From: Scleroderma bovista
Taxonomy: Eukaryota > Basidiomycota > Agaricomycetes > Boletales > Sclerodermataceae
Length of the DNA: 28,186 nucleotides
NCBI GenBank assembly: GCA_037178675.1
Contig: JAYMGJ010000349.1
Span: forward strand, 1 to 28,186
Reading direction: 5' to 3'
In this document: piece after piece, positions 1 to 9,428 of the stretch
Layout: every line of letters starts with the position of its first letter
Position numbering within the stretch: the first letter of the stretch is position 1
The notes under the pieces: model-generated
What the model saw: only the letters and a program-made list of their open reading frames with translations
Told to the model about the DNA's origin: nothing
Database searches by the model: none
Translations under genes and position numbers: made by a program

Positions 1-431
1 TGGCCAGCCTTTAGTGCCGTTCCTGTAGTGCTTCGGCATTGGGAGTTTTTAGCACTGTTCCTTTACGTACTGTACACCAGCCCAGGGTCGTGCCTGGTGT
101 CTGAAGGTCAGCGCCCGTTCAAGAGAGGTTCACAGCCTCAAGGCGATTGAGACATAGTTACCCAGTAGTTCCTGCGTCCGTGCAGAGGTAGAACCATGAT
201 CTGCAGCCACTAGCCGTTTGTTCTTTGCATAGCTGTGCCACTGCCCTGACCCAGCGAGTGTGACAGGCAAACAAAGTCTTACACTTAGTTTAGTGGAACA
301 CCTGTGGGGATCTAGTCCCAAATAGCTTTACTCCTACGTCACCCCTTACGTTAGTCACCATACCATACCAGTTCCCCCACCATCTCGTCGAAGTGCAACA
401 GGAGCACTTGGCGATCATTTACGGTCCCCGC
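1..431 (+). other. Unassigned left flank, probably 5' LTR or leader of gypsy-1
   Basis: No credible coding frame is present. By position this lies upstream of gypsy-1 gag once LTR-A copy 1 is removed, so it should be leader and perhaps LTR. I cannot find the TGTTACGG start of the 3' LTR here, nor a convincing primer-binding site. A short stretch near 75-95 vaguely resembles 17850-17875 of the 3' LTR, too weak to use. Confidence 0.35.
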
Positions 432-1205
432 TGTCACGCACCAAACAGGTTTGGTACAGTGAACATGGAAGATAACGCCTATATTGAATGATCCTTATGC
501 AAAGGATAAGCACGACGGACCCTCATCATAGCCATCTATCGCACAAGAAGACTATCCTGATGCGAGAGATGAATGCCAATGCAGACAGTCATCTATCGCA
601 CAAGAACCACCAAGAAGCAGAAGAAACTGAAGGAATAACATCAATTGTGGTATGAGAAAGGAATGCACACGTCTGCAATCCAACTCCCATACCAAAACGA
701 TCAAAGAAGCTGAAGAATTGATGGAGAAACGAAGGAGAAAGAGAAGAAATGATTTTTAGCGCCCAAATGTCATTTTTAGGCGCCCAGTGCCGGCATTCCG
801 ATATTTTGAATAGCTCCATCGTTTCTGAAGCTATCAGGCACGCGACTATACCGTCAGAGAGCCTAGAACATGGTCTATCTGCCTGTCAAGTTCCGATGCA
901 AATCTGTTCATTTCCCATGGAGATATTCCCCCTGCAATCCAGACGTTTGCTTCATCGCTCACTATGGAGTCCGTATTTTCTCTGGATCATTTCTCTGCTA
1001 TTGCTGCAGATCTCCACTATGTCCTGCTCTTAGGACAGCCTCTCCCAGAGTTCCCGTGCACTGCCTGGCACATATCTTCCCAGCCTGCTCCCTCAGTCCC
1101 TCTCGTTCTCGGTCAGCGCGTTCTCCTTGTCAGTCCTGCATCAAGGACATACTTTGGTCATCTTAGGTCTATTGTCAAGCTTGAGAAGTCTTCTCTGGTC
1201 GTCTC

Positions 1206-1460
1206 TGTTATAGAAAGGTGGTGGTCTGCACAGGGAAGGTCTAGCCCTGAAGAAGGGAGAAGGAGAAGCTGTAGGGTAACCTCAGTATGCTGGCAAGCTA
1301 CTATATATTAGTAGGTGTATGTGGTGGTTAGTAGATGGTACTCACCCTCAGTATGCTGGCAAGCTACTGAGGGAACTATAGTAATAGTAACTCTACTCTA
1401 GTGCGATGAAAGCTTATGTAAGTATATAAACAAACCATAACAGTCTGTTTATCTCCAACA
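1206..1460 (+). mobile_element. Small LTR (about 255 bp) nested in LTR-A copy 1
   Basis: LTR-A copies 2, 3 and 4 lack this block, so it is an insertion. It begins TGTTATAG and ends CCAACA. The 5 bp TCTGT occurs on both sides (1204-1208 and 1461-1465), but that duplication overlaps the TGT start, so the exact left edge is ambiguous by a few bases. It holds a 23 bp direct repeat (1280-1302 and 1346-1368). The second repeat sits in a hairpin with perfect 9 bp arms CCCTCAGTA and TACTGAGGG (1345-1373). A relative with the same repeat-plus-hairpin layout is at 18450-18747. Confidence 0.6.
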
Positions 1461-1939
1461 TCTGTGTCCCCTGAGCCCTCAGCCTATGGTCCCTTCCTCC
1501 CAGATACTTGCCATGTCCATCTTCCTCTGTCGTTTGTCTCACTTCCCTGGATGCGTCGAATTCAATACTCTATCCGCTTCCCTACTTTCAGACAATGTCC
1601 CCCAGCACCATGACAGTTATTCCCCCCACTTTATAGTGCTATTAGGAAGAAGAACCCTCTCTTGTTCTTTCCCAGAAGAGAGCTTGTCAAGGGAGCCCAT
1701 GGTTGCGCTTCAGCGGCGCTAGAACACATGCACTATACCTTAGTGTATGCTGACCCCCCCAAAAGACCTCTGGACCCCTGGTACCCTTCTTGTGGCTGTT
1801 TTGTCTCGGATCAATTCCCCTATTTATCTCAGATCTTCCCCATTGTTGTCCCATCAAATTCCTGATGGAACACAGCCCCTCCATCAAACTTCTTAGGCTG
1901 TGCATCAATGACTCCTTCTGCTGTGCAGTGACTCATCCC

Positions 1940-2190
1940 TTGCTTACTGATGCTCTCTTGTCATCAGTATTACTCTATCCCTTTCGCATTTTTGGTATAT
2001 CACTCAGCTGATGACCCACTCCCTTACCAATCAATCTTGTCATACAGCTTACTCATTCCTTTACTCAGCAGCTTATTCATGCTCCCTATGCTTACTCATT
2101 CCTGCTTATCCCTTGCTTACTGATCGCTTACAAACCCCTTATAAAGCTCTTACCAATCCCTTACCAATCCTTGACAAATTCTGCTTACTC
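1940..2190 (+). repeat. CTTAC motif cluster inside LTR-A
   Basis: About ten copies of CTTAC, most fitting CTTAC-YNAT, fall within about 250 bp, with extra CTTAT variants between them. The cluster is retained in all four LTR-A copies (about 14700-14960 reverse, 21520-21780 forward, 23470-23730 reverse). It lies just upstream of the TATA-like box, so a promoter or enhancer role is possible but only inferred. Confidence 0.5.
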
Positions 2191-2230
2191 CCTTCTCTTT
2201 TTGTACTTTAATGCTGTGCCCCCCCCCATG

Positions 2231-2256
2231 TATTTAAACCCCTGGGCTCAGCCCAG
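2231..2256 (+). promoter_or_regulatory. TATA-like box and adjacent palindrome in LTR-A
   Basis: TATTTAAA at 2231-2238 is followed by a perfect 7 bp palindrome CTGGGCT-C-AGCCCAG at 2242-2256. The same arrangement is present in the other three LTR-A copies. In an LTR this is a plausible start of transcription at the U3/R boundary, with the palindrome near the RNA 5' end. This is inference from position and motif. Confidence 0.45.
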
Positions 2257-3053
2257 TGAAAAAGACCCAATTGCATGAAATTATCCCTCTCTCAGACTCT
2301 CTCAGTCAGTATCCCTTCAGTCTTTGAGTCCTTGTAGGCTTCAGTGAAGGTCTAAAGGCTCAATATTGTCAAGTTTATCCAAGTTATTCAAGATCTATTC
2401 TTTATACTAGGCTCAAGCGGAGTCTAGGCTTCATACCAGTCAATCTTCCTTGCCTCTGGACATCAGAGGCATCTCTGCCCCTTTGCTGCACCAATCTCTA
2501 GGTGTAGTATCGCTGTTTCAGTCTCAGTCAACCCAATCCCCGCTTTGACACTTCCTAGGCTTTAGGAAGAGTCCAGACCCCTATCCCCTTCGTATTCTAT
2601 TACTCCTGTACCCCAGGAGTATCCTGCATCATCGTCTGCATCACCCTGTTGGTGTAGATCCCCTTCCCCCCTCCTCAGCACATCCTCTCTGGACACCGCG
2701 GAGGTAAACCACCACTCGCACATATTCGTAGTCCTTTGTTGGTGTTGTGTTTGGGTTATTACTCCGACCCAAATCCACACTTTGACTCACACCACCCTGT
2801 CACTAGCAAAGAGAACCTCGGTAGGGAAACCACCATCGAGGAAGAATACGTCTTCACACATGCAGTTGCCGCCTATAGTTGCCTTGTCAGCGACTTTGAA
2901 ATCCAAGTCCTCGTTGGCCTCCATCATTCCCTTCCTGTCCCGCCCTTGCCAGACCTCCCTCTTGCTCGTCGCCACATGTTCCGGTCCTCCCGCCTTCGAC
3001 CAGTTAAACAAAGACCTACCCCCTATTCCCGCCTCCACCCCTACTAGTTCGTC

Positions 3054-4042
3054 ATGGTGGACCTCAACCAGCTCCTTGCCCAGCTCATCCAGGGGCAAGT
3101 TAACCTCCAGGTGCATATTGTGGCCCTTGCAGCTGCACAGCCTCAGCCTGCGCTGCCGCTGCGCAAGAAGGTGGTCGCGGATCCCGGGAGTTATGATGGC
3201 TCCCCTCAGAAGTTCCACGAGTGGTGGTCGAAGATCAAGATCTGGCTACAGATCTTGATGGATGGAGCAACCGACGCCCAGGTCACCGCCACGGTACTCT
3301 CTCGGCTCACTGGCCCAAAAGCTGGTTGGTGGGCTCAGGTCTGTTTGGACAGCTGCATGGCGGCAGCACAAGCCCTTGCCAACGCCCCACCTGTACCAGC
3401 AGGCCAACCCATGCCCCTGCCAGCCTGGCCCGCTTCTCGGAGGAGATAGAGAGGTTCTTTCTCCCTGGAAACAATGCCAAGTGGGCACATGCCCAGCTTC
3501 TCTGCTTAAGACAGGGTCCTAGGCAAAGGATCGACAATTTCTTAGCGCAGTTTGAGGCGCTCAAGAACCAGGGAGGGTGCGTGGACGATTACGCTCGCGA
3601 TCTGCTCAAACATGCGCTCCAGAGGAAACTCTTGGAGCAAATTTACATACAAGGCATGCATCGGGACACATATGTCCGCCTTGCAAATTCAGCTCGTGCT
3701 ATGGGAAGAGCCCAGGAACTCTTCCTCATTAATCTTCAGGGCCAAGGCTTGGCCCGATATTACCAGGGTCAAAACTATTCGTCTTCAGCCGCATCCGGGA
3801 GTGGTACCCCCATGGATATAGGTGCCACTGAGACAAACCAGCAAAGGGGTAAAGGGCCCCAATGTTACAATTGCCAATTATTTGGCCACATTGCACGTGA
3901 GTGCACAAAGCCGCGCTGCCCTCATTGTGGGCAACCACAAGCATGGGCAACGCAAGCCCAGCCAGAGGATGACCGGCTAAATGCAGTAAGAGGAATGACA
4001 TTTGCAGAAATGCAAGCATTCTTCAAAGATTTAAAAGATTAG
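3054..4042 (+). pseudogene. gag: gypsy-1 Gag (capsid and zinc knuckle), one frameshift
   Basis: This is the structural protein of the chromovirus, which assembles the particle and binds RNA. The start at 3054 opens MVDLNQLLAQLIQ, a coiled-coil-like N-terminus, and runs in frame to about 3428. The frame then shifts, and the capsid continues in another frame (ERFFLPGNNAKWAHAQLL onwards, typical of basidiomycete Ty3 Gag). A CCHC zinc knuckle CYNCQLFGHIAREC is followed by a second, partial CPHC cluster. A single base lost near 3428 explains the switch. The natural TAG stop is at 4040-4042, inside a -1 frameshift signal. An upstream ATG at 2782 straddles the LTR-A end and is not the native start. 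Confidence 0.8.
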
Positions 4043-4072
4043 CGAGTGAGGACACATTGGGCATCCTCGCTC
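4030..4072 (+). promoter_or_regulatory. Programmed -1 ribosomal frameshift signal, gag to pol
   Basis: The slippery heptamer T TTA AAA (4030-4036) is in register with the Gag frame and fits X XXY YYZ. A 7 nt spacer (4037-4043) follows, then a hairpin with 9 bp arms GAGTGAGGA (4044-4052) and TCCTCGCTC (4064-4072), one pair being G-U, and an 11 nt loop. Gag stops at TAG 4040-4042. After a -1 slip the frame reads AGA TTA GCG and stays open to 4086, then continues in pol at 11956 once copia is discounted. Families of this kind make Gag-Pol this way; use in this element is inferred. Confidence 0.7.
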
Positions 4073-4086
4073 TCGAATCTTCTTTG

Positions 4087-4354
4087 TGTTGAAGTCGCAC
4101 GTGCACCTGGCATAAACCGTCGATGAAGTGTGCACAAGACTGCGACCCATATTAGTGTAGACTTAGTAATAGTCCTCTTTAGAGTAGATGTTACATGTCA
4201 CACGTCACACTATTTGTTGTATATAAACAGTGTTCATTGCTTATATAATAGAACAGCTCTTGACCAGCTACCGCTACCATCTCAGGTTGTGCACTCCACC
4301 CAACAGGTGAGTTGGAGTAGCAGTTCCTCTACGTACATAGGTATTGCTTCAACA
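4087..4354 (+). repeat. copia 5' LTR
   Basis: This is 268 bp, TGTTGAAG to TTCAACA, with perfect 8 bp inverted ends. A TATA box TATATAAA lies at 4220-4227, equivalent to 11816-11823 in the 3' LTR. It is preceded directly by the target duplication CTTTG and followed directly by the primer-binding site. There are no length differences from the 3' copy. Confidence 0.93.
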
Positions 4355-4368
4355 GGTTATGAGCCCTG
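4355..4368 (+). other. copia primer-binding site, half initiator-tRNA-Met type
   Basis: GGTTATGAGCCCTG starts at the first base after the 5' LTR. Its complement CAGGGCTCATAACC matches the anticodon arm of eukaryotic initiator tRNA-Met (CAT anticodon), not the tRNA 3' CCA end. Priming by a tRNA cut in the anticodon arm is established for Drosophila copia, and this site fits that mode. Confidence 0.75.
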
Positions 4369-4450
4369 TGAGTGCACTGTGTGCAGCAATGCACCAGACA
4401 GCGCTCCAGCTCCCTGAGCGTTGCTTTAACTAGCTTGACGCTGTGGACCA

Positions 4451-4610
4451 CAGTGAGCTCCTAGCTGAGCCCCTGCACAGCCACAAGGCGAAGTCGGTCG
4501 ACAACTTGCGCCCAACAGTGAGCTCCTAGTTGAGCACCTGTATTGCCACAGGCGAAGTTCGTCGATGACTTGCGCCAACCATGGTGAACATCGTCGACGA
4601 CTTGCGCTGG
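4451..4610 (+). repeat. Imperfect tandem repeats in copia leader
   Basis: A roughly 65 bp unit beginning CAGTGAGCTCCTAG starts at 4451 and again at 4516, each ending in a GTCGA...ACTTGCGCC motif. A third partial unit (about 4585-4610) keeps only the GTCGACGACTTGCGC part. They lie in the untranslated leader before gag. A packaging or structural role is possible, but nothing here proves it. Confidence 0.55.
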
Positions 4611-4737
4611 CATGACCTAGTCATGAGTTAGCTGTTGATAGAAGTGCCTTCACTGGCACTCAGGTGTTTCTTCTTTTCTTGCTTGTCCATTGTCGCATTC
4701 ACTTGCTGACTCCGTTGACTCCCAACAGAACATCACC

Positions 4738-5226
4738 ATGTCCAGCACTCTTGACAAGATGGTTCCCGTGTTCACTGGCTCCAACTGGCAGCAGTGGCAC
4801 ACTTCCATGCAGGCCTACCTCCGGGCACAAGGCCAATGGTACATTTACTCGACGACGCAACCCGCTGACGGTCACGATGACTGAAAGGAGTGGGACGACA
4901 ACACCGAGAGAGCGCTTGGTAATATCACCTTGCGCCTCGCCCCCTCGATTCAGGTTGCCGTCTCCAGTCTCGACAGCATTAAGGATGTCTGGGACCACCT
5001 CAAGAAGAACTTCGGTGCCCCCAGTATTGGCTCTGCCTATGCTGAGCTCAGCAAGCTCCTGGCAACTACCATTCCCGCTGGCTCTCACCCTGCTCCGGCT
5101 ATCACCAAAGTGCTTAGCCACTTCGCCTATCTCAAAGACGCCGGCTTCAAATTCCCTGCCCCTATGCAGGCAATGATTATTCTCTGCAAGCTCCCTCCTA
5201 CTATGGAGGTCGTAGCTCAAATCTGA
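4738..5226 (+). pseudogene. gag: copia Gag, N-terminal and capsid part
   Basis: The ATG at 4738 in CACCATGT context is preferred over the in-frame ATG at 4690. The protein opens with a VFTGSNWQQWHTSMQAYL block, the typical copia Gag start. An in-frame TGA at 4882-4884 interrupts it, then the frame continues through a helix-rich capsid region (SIKDVWDHLKKNFG) to 5223. A one-base loss near 5222 moves the rest of the protein to the next frame. Both faults look like decay: the TGA fits CGA to TGA. The upstream stretch 4663-4728 resembles a leader intron (GTGTTT, CTGAC, CAACAG). Confidence 0.75.
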
Positions 5227-7811
5227 AGCCCGACGGGATCGTCAAGGCCGCCACACTCTCCTTTGAGCAGAAAGGCGCCTCTTCGTGTGGCAGTGGTAAG
5301 GGCCCACAGGCCAACAAGCTTAGCGCTGTGAAGCGCAAGCCGGCTGACCCCAAGTTCACCCAGCAGCAGCAGCAGCAAGGCAGGTCCAACGGCGGTGCGA
5401 GCGGAAACGCTCCTGCCCAAGGACAGGGAGGCCGCACTCGACGTGGCGGCAAGAAGGCTCGCGCTCGCCGCGAGAACGCCCAACAGGCAGTCTTCGCTAC
5501 ATACGTCCACTACGATGGACCAGAGCCCACCATCGACCCTTGCGCCTTGGCTCACACCCCCGGTGCTGCCCACTACGGCCCCCCCGCATTTGAAAATACT
5601 ATTAAGGCCTTCGACTTGGCACACCGTCTGGGGGTAGAACCCTCCTGCCAAACCATCTGCACCCTTGACCAAGTTGTGTCGATGGCGAGTGTGAACCTGG
5701 ACCAGCCTGAGGCAGGTCCCTCCTCGCTGAAGTGCCCTCGTCTCGAGGAGCGCATCACGATGTATGAGGAGGACACCATCTCCCTTGGGGATGATGAACC
5801 ATTCACCCACGAGCCCTTCGCCGACGATGAGTTCGACGAGATCGACGCTATGGTCCTCGACCGCTACAACGCGACGTCGATGGCAATGGGCGCAGAGGCC
5901 AGCCTTTTCAGGCAAGTACCTTCTGCACACGTGCTGACCAACACTGACACACTCCCTTTACATGTGCGCTTTACGCCGTCACTGTATATAGCGAGTAGTA
6001 ACTACAATTTGTCATGTCGTGTCTCCTTGAGTAAAGCATATATCTGTTTGTGTCTGAATGATGCATGCTGTGCTGGCTGTAAGGGAAAAATGGTTGACGA
6101 TAGCAAACTATCTGGTGCTTTCTGGCTACTAGACTCTGGCACATCCCGCCACTTCACTGGTGACATAGGCGATTTCGCCTCCTACAACGCGCTAAAGCGA
6201 GCACACTACGCCAAAACGGCTAATGGTGTAGCACTAATTGCTGGCATTGGCACGGTATTACTCCAGTGCCTAGACCACAACTCAGGGGATGAGAAAGTCA
6301 TTACACTCACCCAAGTGCTCCATATGCCAGGTGCTACTGCACGCCTTATTTCTATCGGTGAAATGCTCCAGCGTAACTACAAGGTCACTGGCGATAAGCG
6401 AGGCATTAGCCTCATTCATAAAGCTGAATGCCTATGGTTTGGGCCAGACCCAGAAGACGATCGCAACATCATTTTCGGGATTAGATCTATCCCGATAATT
6501 AGATCTAACTATATTGCCTCCGTGAGCAAAGTCAATTACGACATCATGCACCGGAGATTCGGGCACCCCTCTAAGGAAGTACTCTGACGCGTGCAAAAGC
6601 ATATGCAGCGCTTCCCGGAGATCCACTTTCCTACTGAGGATTGTGTTTGCCCTGGATGTGCTCTTGGCAAGATGCCCAATTGAGCTTTCCCAGAGAATGA
6701 AAGACGTGCTTCCAAGCCTTTTGAGCTGGTGCACTCTGACCTCAAATCCTTCCCGGTTATGTCGTACCGGAAGTTTAAATATGTTATCACCTTCTACGAC
6801 GATTATACTTCTCATGCCTGGACTATGCCTCTTCGCTCCAAAGCTGCAGCAATTACGGCTGCCAAAGATTTCCTTGAAATGGTGCGCATCCAACATGATA
6901 CGCACGTCATTGGATGGATGTCCGATGCTGGCGGAGAGTATAAATCCGATCTATTTGATCAAGCACTCCTTGAAAAAGGAATTAAAATATATCAAAGTGC
7001 TCCAAGAACCCCCATGCAGAATGGCCGCGCTGAGCGTTTAGGGCGCACTCTCATGGATAAAGCCGAGTCTATGCGGCATCAAGCCTGCATCCCTGACTCC
7101 TGGTGGGAATTTGCATTCACTCACACAACCCACATTTACAACCGTACTCCGGTAGCTCGCCTGCGATGGCACACCCCCCATGAAATGCTTAAGGGGGAGA
7201 TGCCTAACATCGACCACCTACGTGTGTTTGGCTGTGGAGCATTTGTATACCTCCCAGCAACAGCTAGAGCGAATAAGATGGCTCCCAAGTCGGAGCTAAT
7301 GACTTATGTCGGTGTTGCCCCTGGCAATGAGCACAATTTCTTGTTTATGCGCTCCACCAATGCAGTGTTCACCGCTGCCCACGCCATCTTTGATGAGCGT
7401 CATTTCCCTCGCTGCCCTAAGAACAGGCACAAACCTCTCGAGAACCTTTTCGGAAGGGCAAATCCGAAACCAGCCACTGATCGACCAGGGAATCCCCCTG
7501 ATGATATTGACAGTGATGACGATGTGGAACACGACCATGGCTACCCACATCCCCAAGCGCAGGATGACGATCCAAAGCGTGAGGAACCTGAGGCTCCTGA
7601 GGAAGAGCCTAATCAAATAAATCCTCCCCGTATGCCATCTCCAGTGCCTCCACTGGCACCGAGAACGCCTTCACCGGCGAGAAATCCACCACCTCCGGCA
7701 CCGCAGCGCCCTGGCTGAGCTGAACGCCGCCAGAATGCGCCGTGACCTCCTGCAGTTAATATACCTGCCCGCTGTAGAGACACCCGGGTCTCTAGGCGCA
7801 CAGCTCCCTAG
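5223..7811 (+). pseudogene. pol: copia polyprotein: Gag C-terminus, protease, integrase
   Basis: This continues copia Gag after a frameshift. Residues following 5328 hold a glutamine run and a Gly/Arg/Lys-rich basic stretch (GGRTRRGGKKARARR), with no CCHC knuckle seen. The protease active site is LLDSGTSRHFT (about 6126-6160). The integrase HHCC zinc part runs from HRRFGHP to CPGCALGK. The integrase core has acidic residues in VHSDLK, MSDAGGEYK and NGRAERLGRTL. In-frame TGA codons lie at 6585, 6681, 7716 and 7743, all compatible with Arg CGA. The acidic, proline-rich linker towards RT is cut at 7812 by an insertion. Confidence 0.85.
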
Positions 7812-7812
7812 C

Positions 7813-9428
7813 TGTCACACCCTAAGCCCTGCGAGAGACCCACCTAGACGCGCCCCCGCACCCGTCCACTTGCATCTGTTCGATCGCATCACACCCGACT
7901 CGCTCGCTCGCTCGCGCGAGTGCATCCGTGGCTGCTGCGCGCCTGATCACTCGCACGGGTGTAGTCGCGACTCGTCTCGCATTGCACTCGATCACGTCAC
8001 GTCCAACCCGCTCGTGTTCTCTCTTGTGCCAGTGTATCCGCGGCTGCTGTGCGCCCGATCGCTCGCATGGGTATAGCCACGACTCGACTCGCAGACCACC
8101 CGATCGCGTCCTGTCCAACCCGCTCGCGTTCTCTCTTGTGCCAGTGTATCCGCGGCTGCTGTGCACCCGATCGCTCGCACGGGTGTAGCCACGACTCGAC
8201 CCGCAGACCACCCAATCGCATCCCGTCCAACCCGCTCGCATTCTCTCTCGTGCGAGCGTATCCACGGCTGCTGTGCGCCCGATCGCTCGCACGGGTGTAG
8301 CCACGACTTGACTCGCAGATCACCCAATCGCATCCCGTCCGACCCGCATGCTCGCCCGCCCACTCACATCTGTTCGATCGCATCACACCCGACTCGCTCG
8401 CTCGCTCGCGCGAGTGCATCCGTGGCTGCTGCGCGCCCGATCACTCGCACGGGTGTAGTCGCGACTCGTCTCGCATCGCACTCGATCACATCACGTCCAA
8501 CCCGCTCGCATTCTCTCTCGTGCGAGTGTATCCGTGGCTGCTGTGCGCCCAATCGCTCGCACGGGTGTAGCCACGACTTGACTCGCAGACCACCCGATCG
8601 CATCCCGTCCAACCCGCATGCTCGCCCGTCCACTCGCATCTGTTCGATCGCGTCACACCCGACTTGCTCGCTCGTGCGAGTGCATCCGTGGCTGCTGTGC
8701 GCCCGATCACTCGCACGGGTGAAATCGCGACTCAATGCACAGACCACCCGAACACTCGCCCAAGCTCAAGTAGGACCCGACTCGACCACCCTCGCTCACT
8801 CGCACGCAAACGCAACCACCCGCGACCCTGTTAAGCTGTTCCGGTCCTCCCTCTTTTGTACACTTCGCGTCATGGGTACGTCTTCGCGCCCGTCTCCCTT
8901 GCTAGAGTTTCCCACTTCTTTATGTCATCTGTTGATGCTCGGGTGCCTGTTACTCGGTTGTGGACCCTTTTCGTTATGTCAGATAGTGCCAGAGTGCGCA
9001 CCATTTCCCTTATTTAGACTAGAGTTACCGCTTAGACGCGCTTGGAGCGCTACAGTGTTTCCTGACCCTTATGTTCCGTACATTGGTCCTAGGGCCACAT
9101 ATACCTTACCCTGGAAGAATGCAACATTCTTTTTCTCCCCCTCATAGCAAGAGTAAGAGCCCCAGCTTCTATGTGAGGTTTCAGTTTGTTCAAGGTCTCA
9201 TCGTCGCATCTTATCGTATTCGCTCGTTTCGTCGTATCGTTTCGTCTTTCGCCGTGTGTCCCTCACTTTCGCATACGTCTCTCCTCCGCTCTCTAGGGAA
9301 CTCTCTAGGCTTTTGACCAGAGCGCTCCTCGCGCTCTCTCGTCCACTCTCTTTTCCACTGTGCTGCTCGTCACACCCCACTCCTTGCTAGTCCGAGTGCT
9401 CTGTGCACCTTCCTTCGCTTTTCCGACT
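7813..9428. mobile_element. 1.6 kb insertion in copia pol, possible solo LTR with minisatellite
   Basis: The copia frame runs to GCT CCC TA at 7810 and resumes as TAC CAG TTT at 9430. Removing 7813-9428 with one copy of the flank (CTAGC at 7808-7812 versus CTACC at 9429-9433) restores an open in-frame join. The insert starts TGTCACACCC, a common fungal gypsy LTR start, but ends CCGACT rather than CA, so its nature and right edge are uncertain. It contains the 112 bp minisatellite, a TATA-like ATATA near 9095, and no protein domain I recognise. Confidence 0.55.
7920..8755 (+). repeat. 112 bp minisatellite with longer 154-158 bp units
   Basis: Units marked by GTGTATCCGYGGCTGCTG start at 7920, 8032, 8144, 8256, 8414, 8526 and 8680. 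Spacings are 112, 112, 112, 158, 112 and 154. The longer units carry an extra block with TCTGTTCGATCGC and CTCGCTCGCTCG that also precedes the first unit. The last unit decays after 8750. The array is CpG-rich compared with the rest of the window and gives long open frames on both strands simply because of its repeat structure. Confidence 0.8.

Larger units (their letters stand above)
432..2791 (+). mobile_element. LTR-A family copy 1, solo LTR inserted in gypsy-1 leader
   Basis: This is one of four copies in the window of a roughly 2.1 kb LTR-like sequence that begins TGTCACGC and ends GACTCACA. It is 2,360 bp because a 255 bp small LTR is inserted at 1206-1460. Flanks are CCGC (428-431) and CCAC (2792-2795), a 4 bp target duplication with one CpG-type change. 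Shared internal features are a palindrome ACCAAAC-AG-GTTTGGT (440-455), a 17 bp direct repeat (532-548 and 591-607), a cluster of CTTAC motifs (about 1940-2190) and a TATA-like box with a downstream palindrome. No internal retrotransposon region is attached, so it reads as a solo LTR. The short open frames inside are not coding. Confidence 0.7.

Noticed and set aside
1..431. 5' LTR of gypsy-1 matching 17784-17898
   Set aside because: No TGTTACGG start and only a short weak similarity, so I list it as unassigned.
749..1311. Open frames of 94-137 codons repeated in all four LTR-A copies
   Set aside because: They recur only because the LTR recurs, occur on both strands and in several frames, lack protein domains, and differ by frame-neutral changes no more than expected. 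I do not regard them as genes.
2782..3258. ATG at 2782 as gag start of gypsy-1
   Set aside because: It lies inside the last bases of LTR-A copy 1, in a different frame from the recognisable Gag, so it was created by the insertion. The ATG at 3054 fits Gag.
4030..4042. Simple read-through of the gag TAG into pol
   Set aside because: The frame after TAG is not the pol frame; the -1 frame is the one that stays open to the protease.
7920..8755. CRISPR-like array
   Set aside because: Units are 112-158 bp, repeated end to end without unique spacers, in a eukaryotic retrotransposon.
8161..9147. 328-codon open frame and several opposite-strand frames at 7.8-9.1 kb
   Set aside because: The frames follow from the CG-rich 112 bp repeat, which has few stop codons in any frame. 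The repeated peptide changes frame with unit length and no domain is present.
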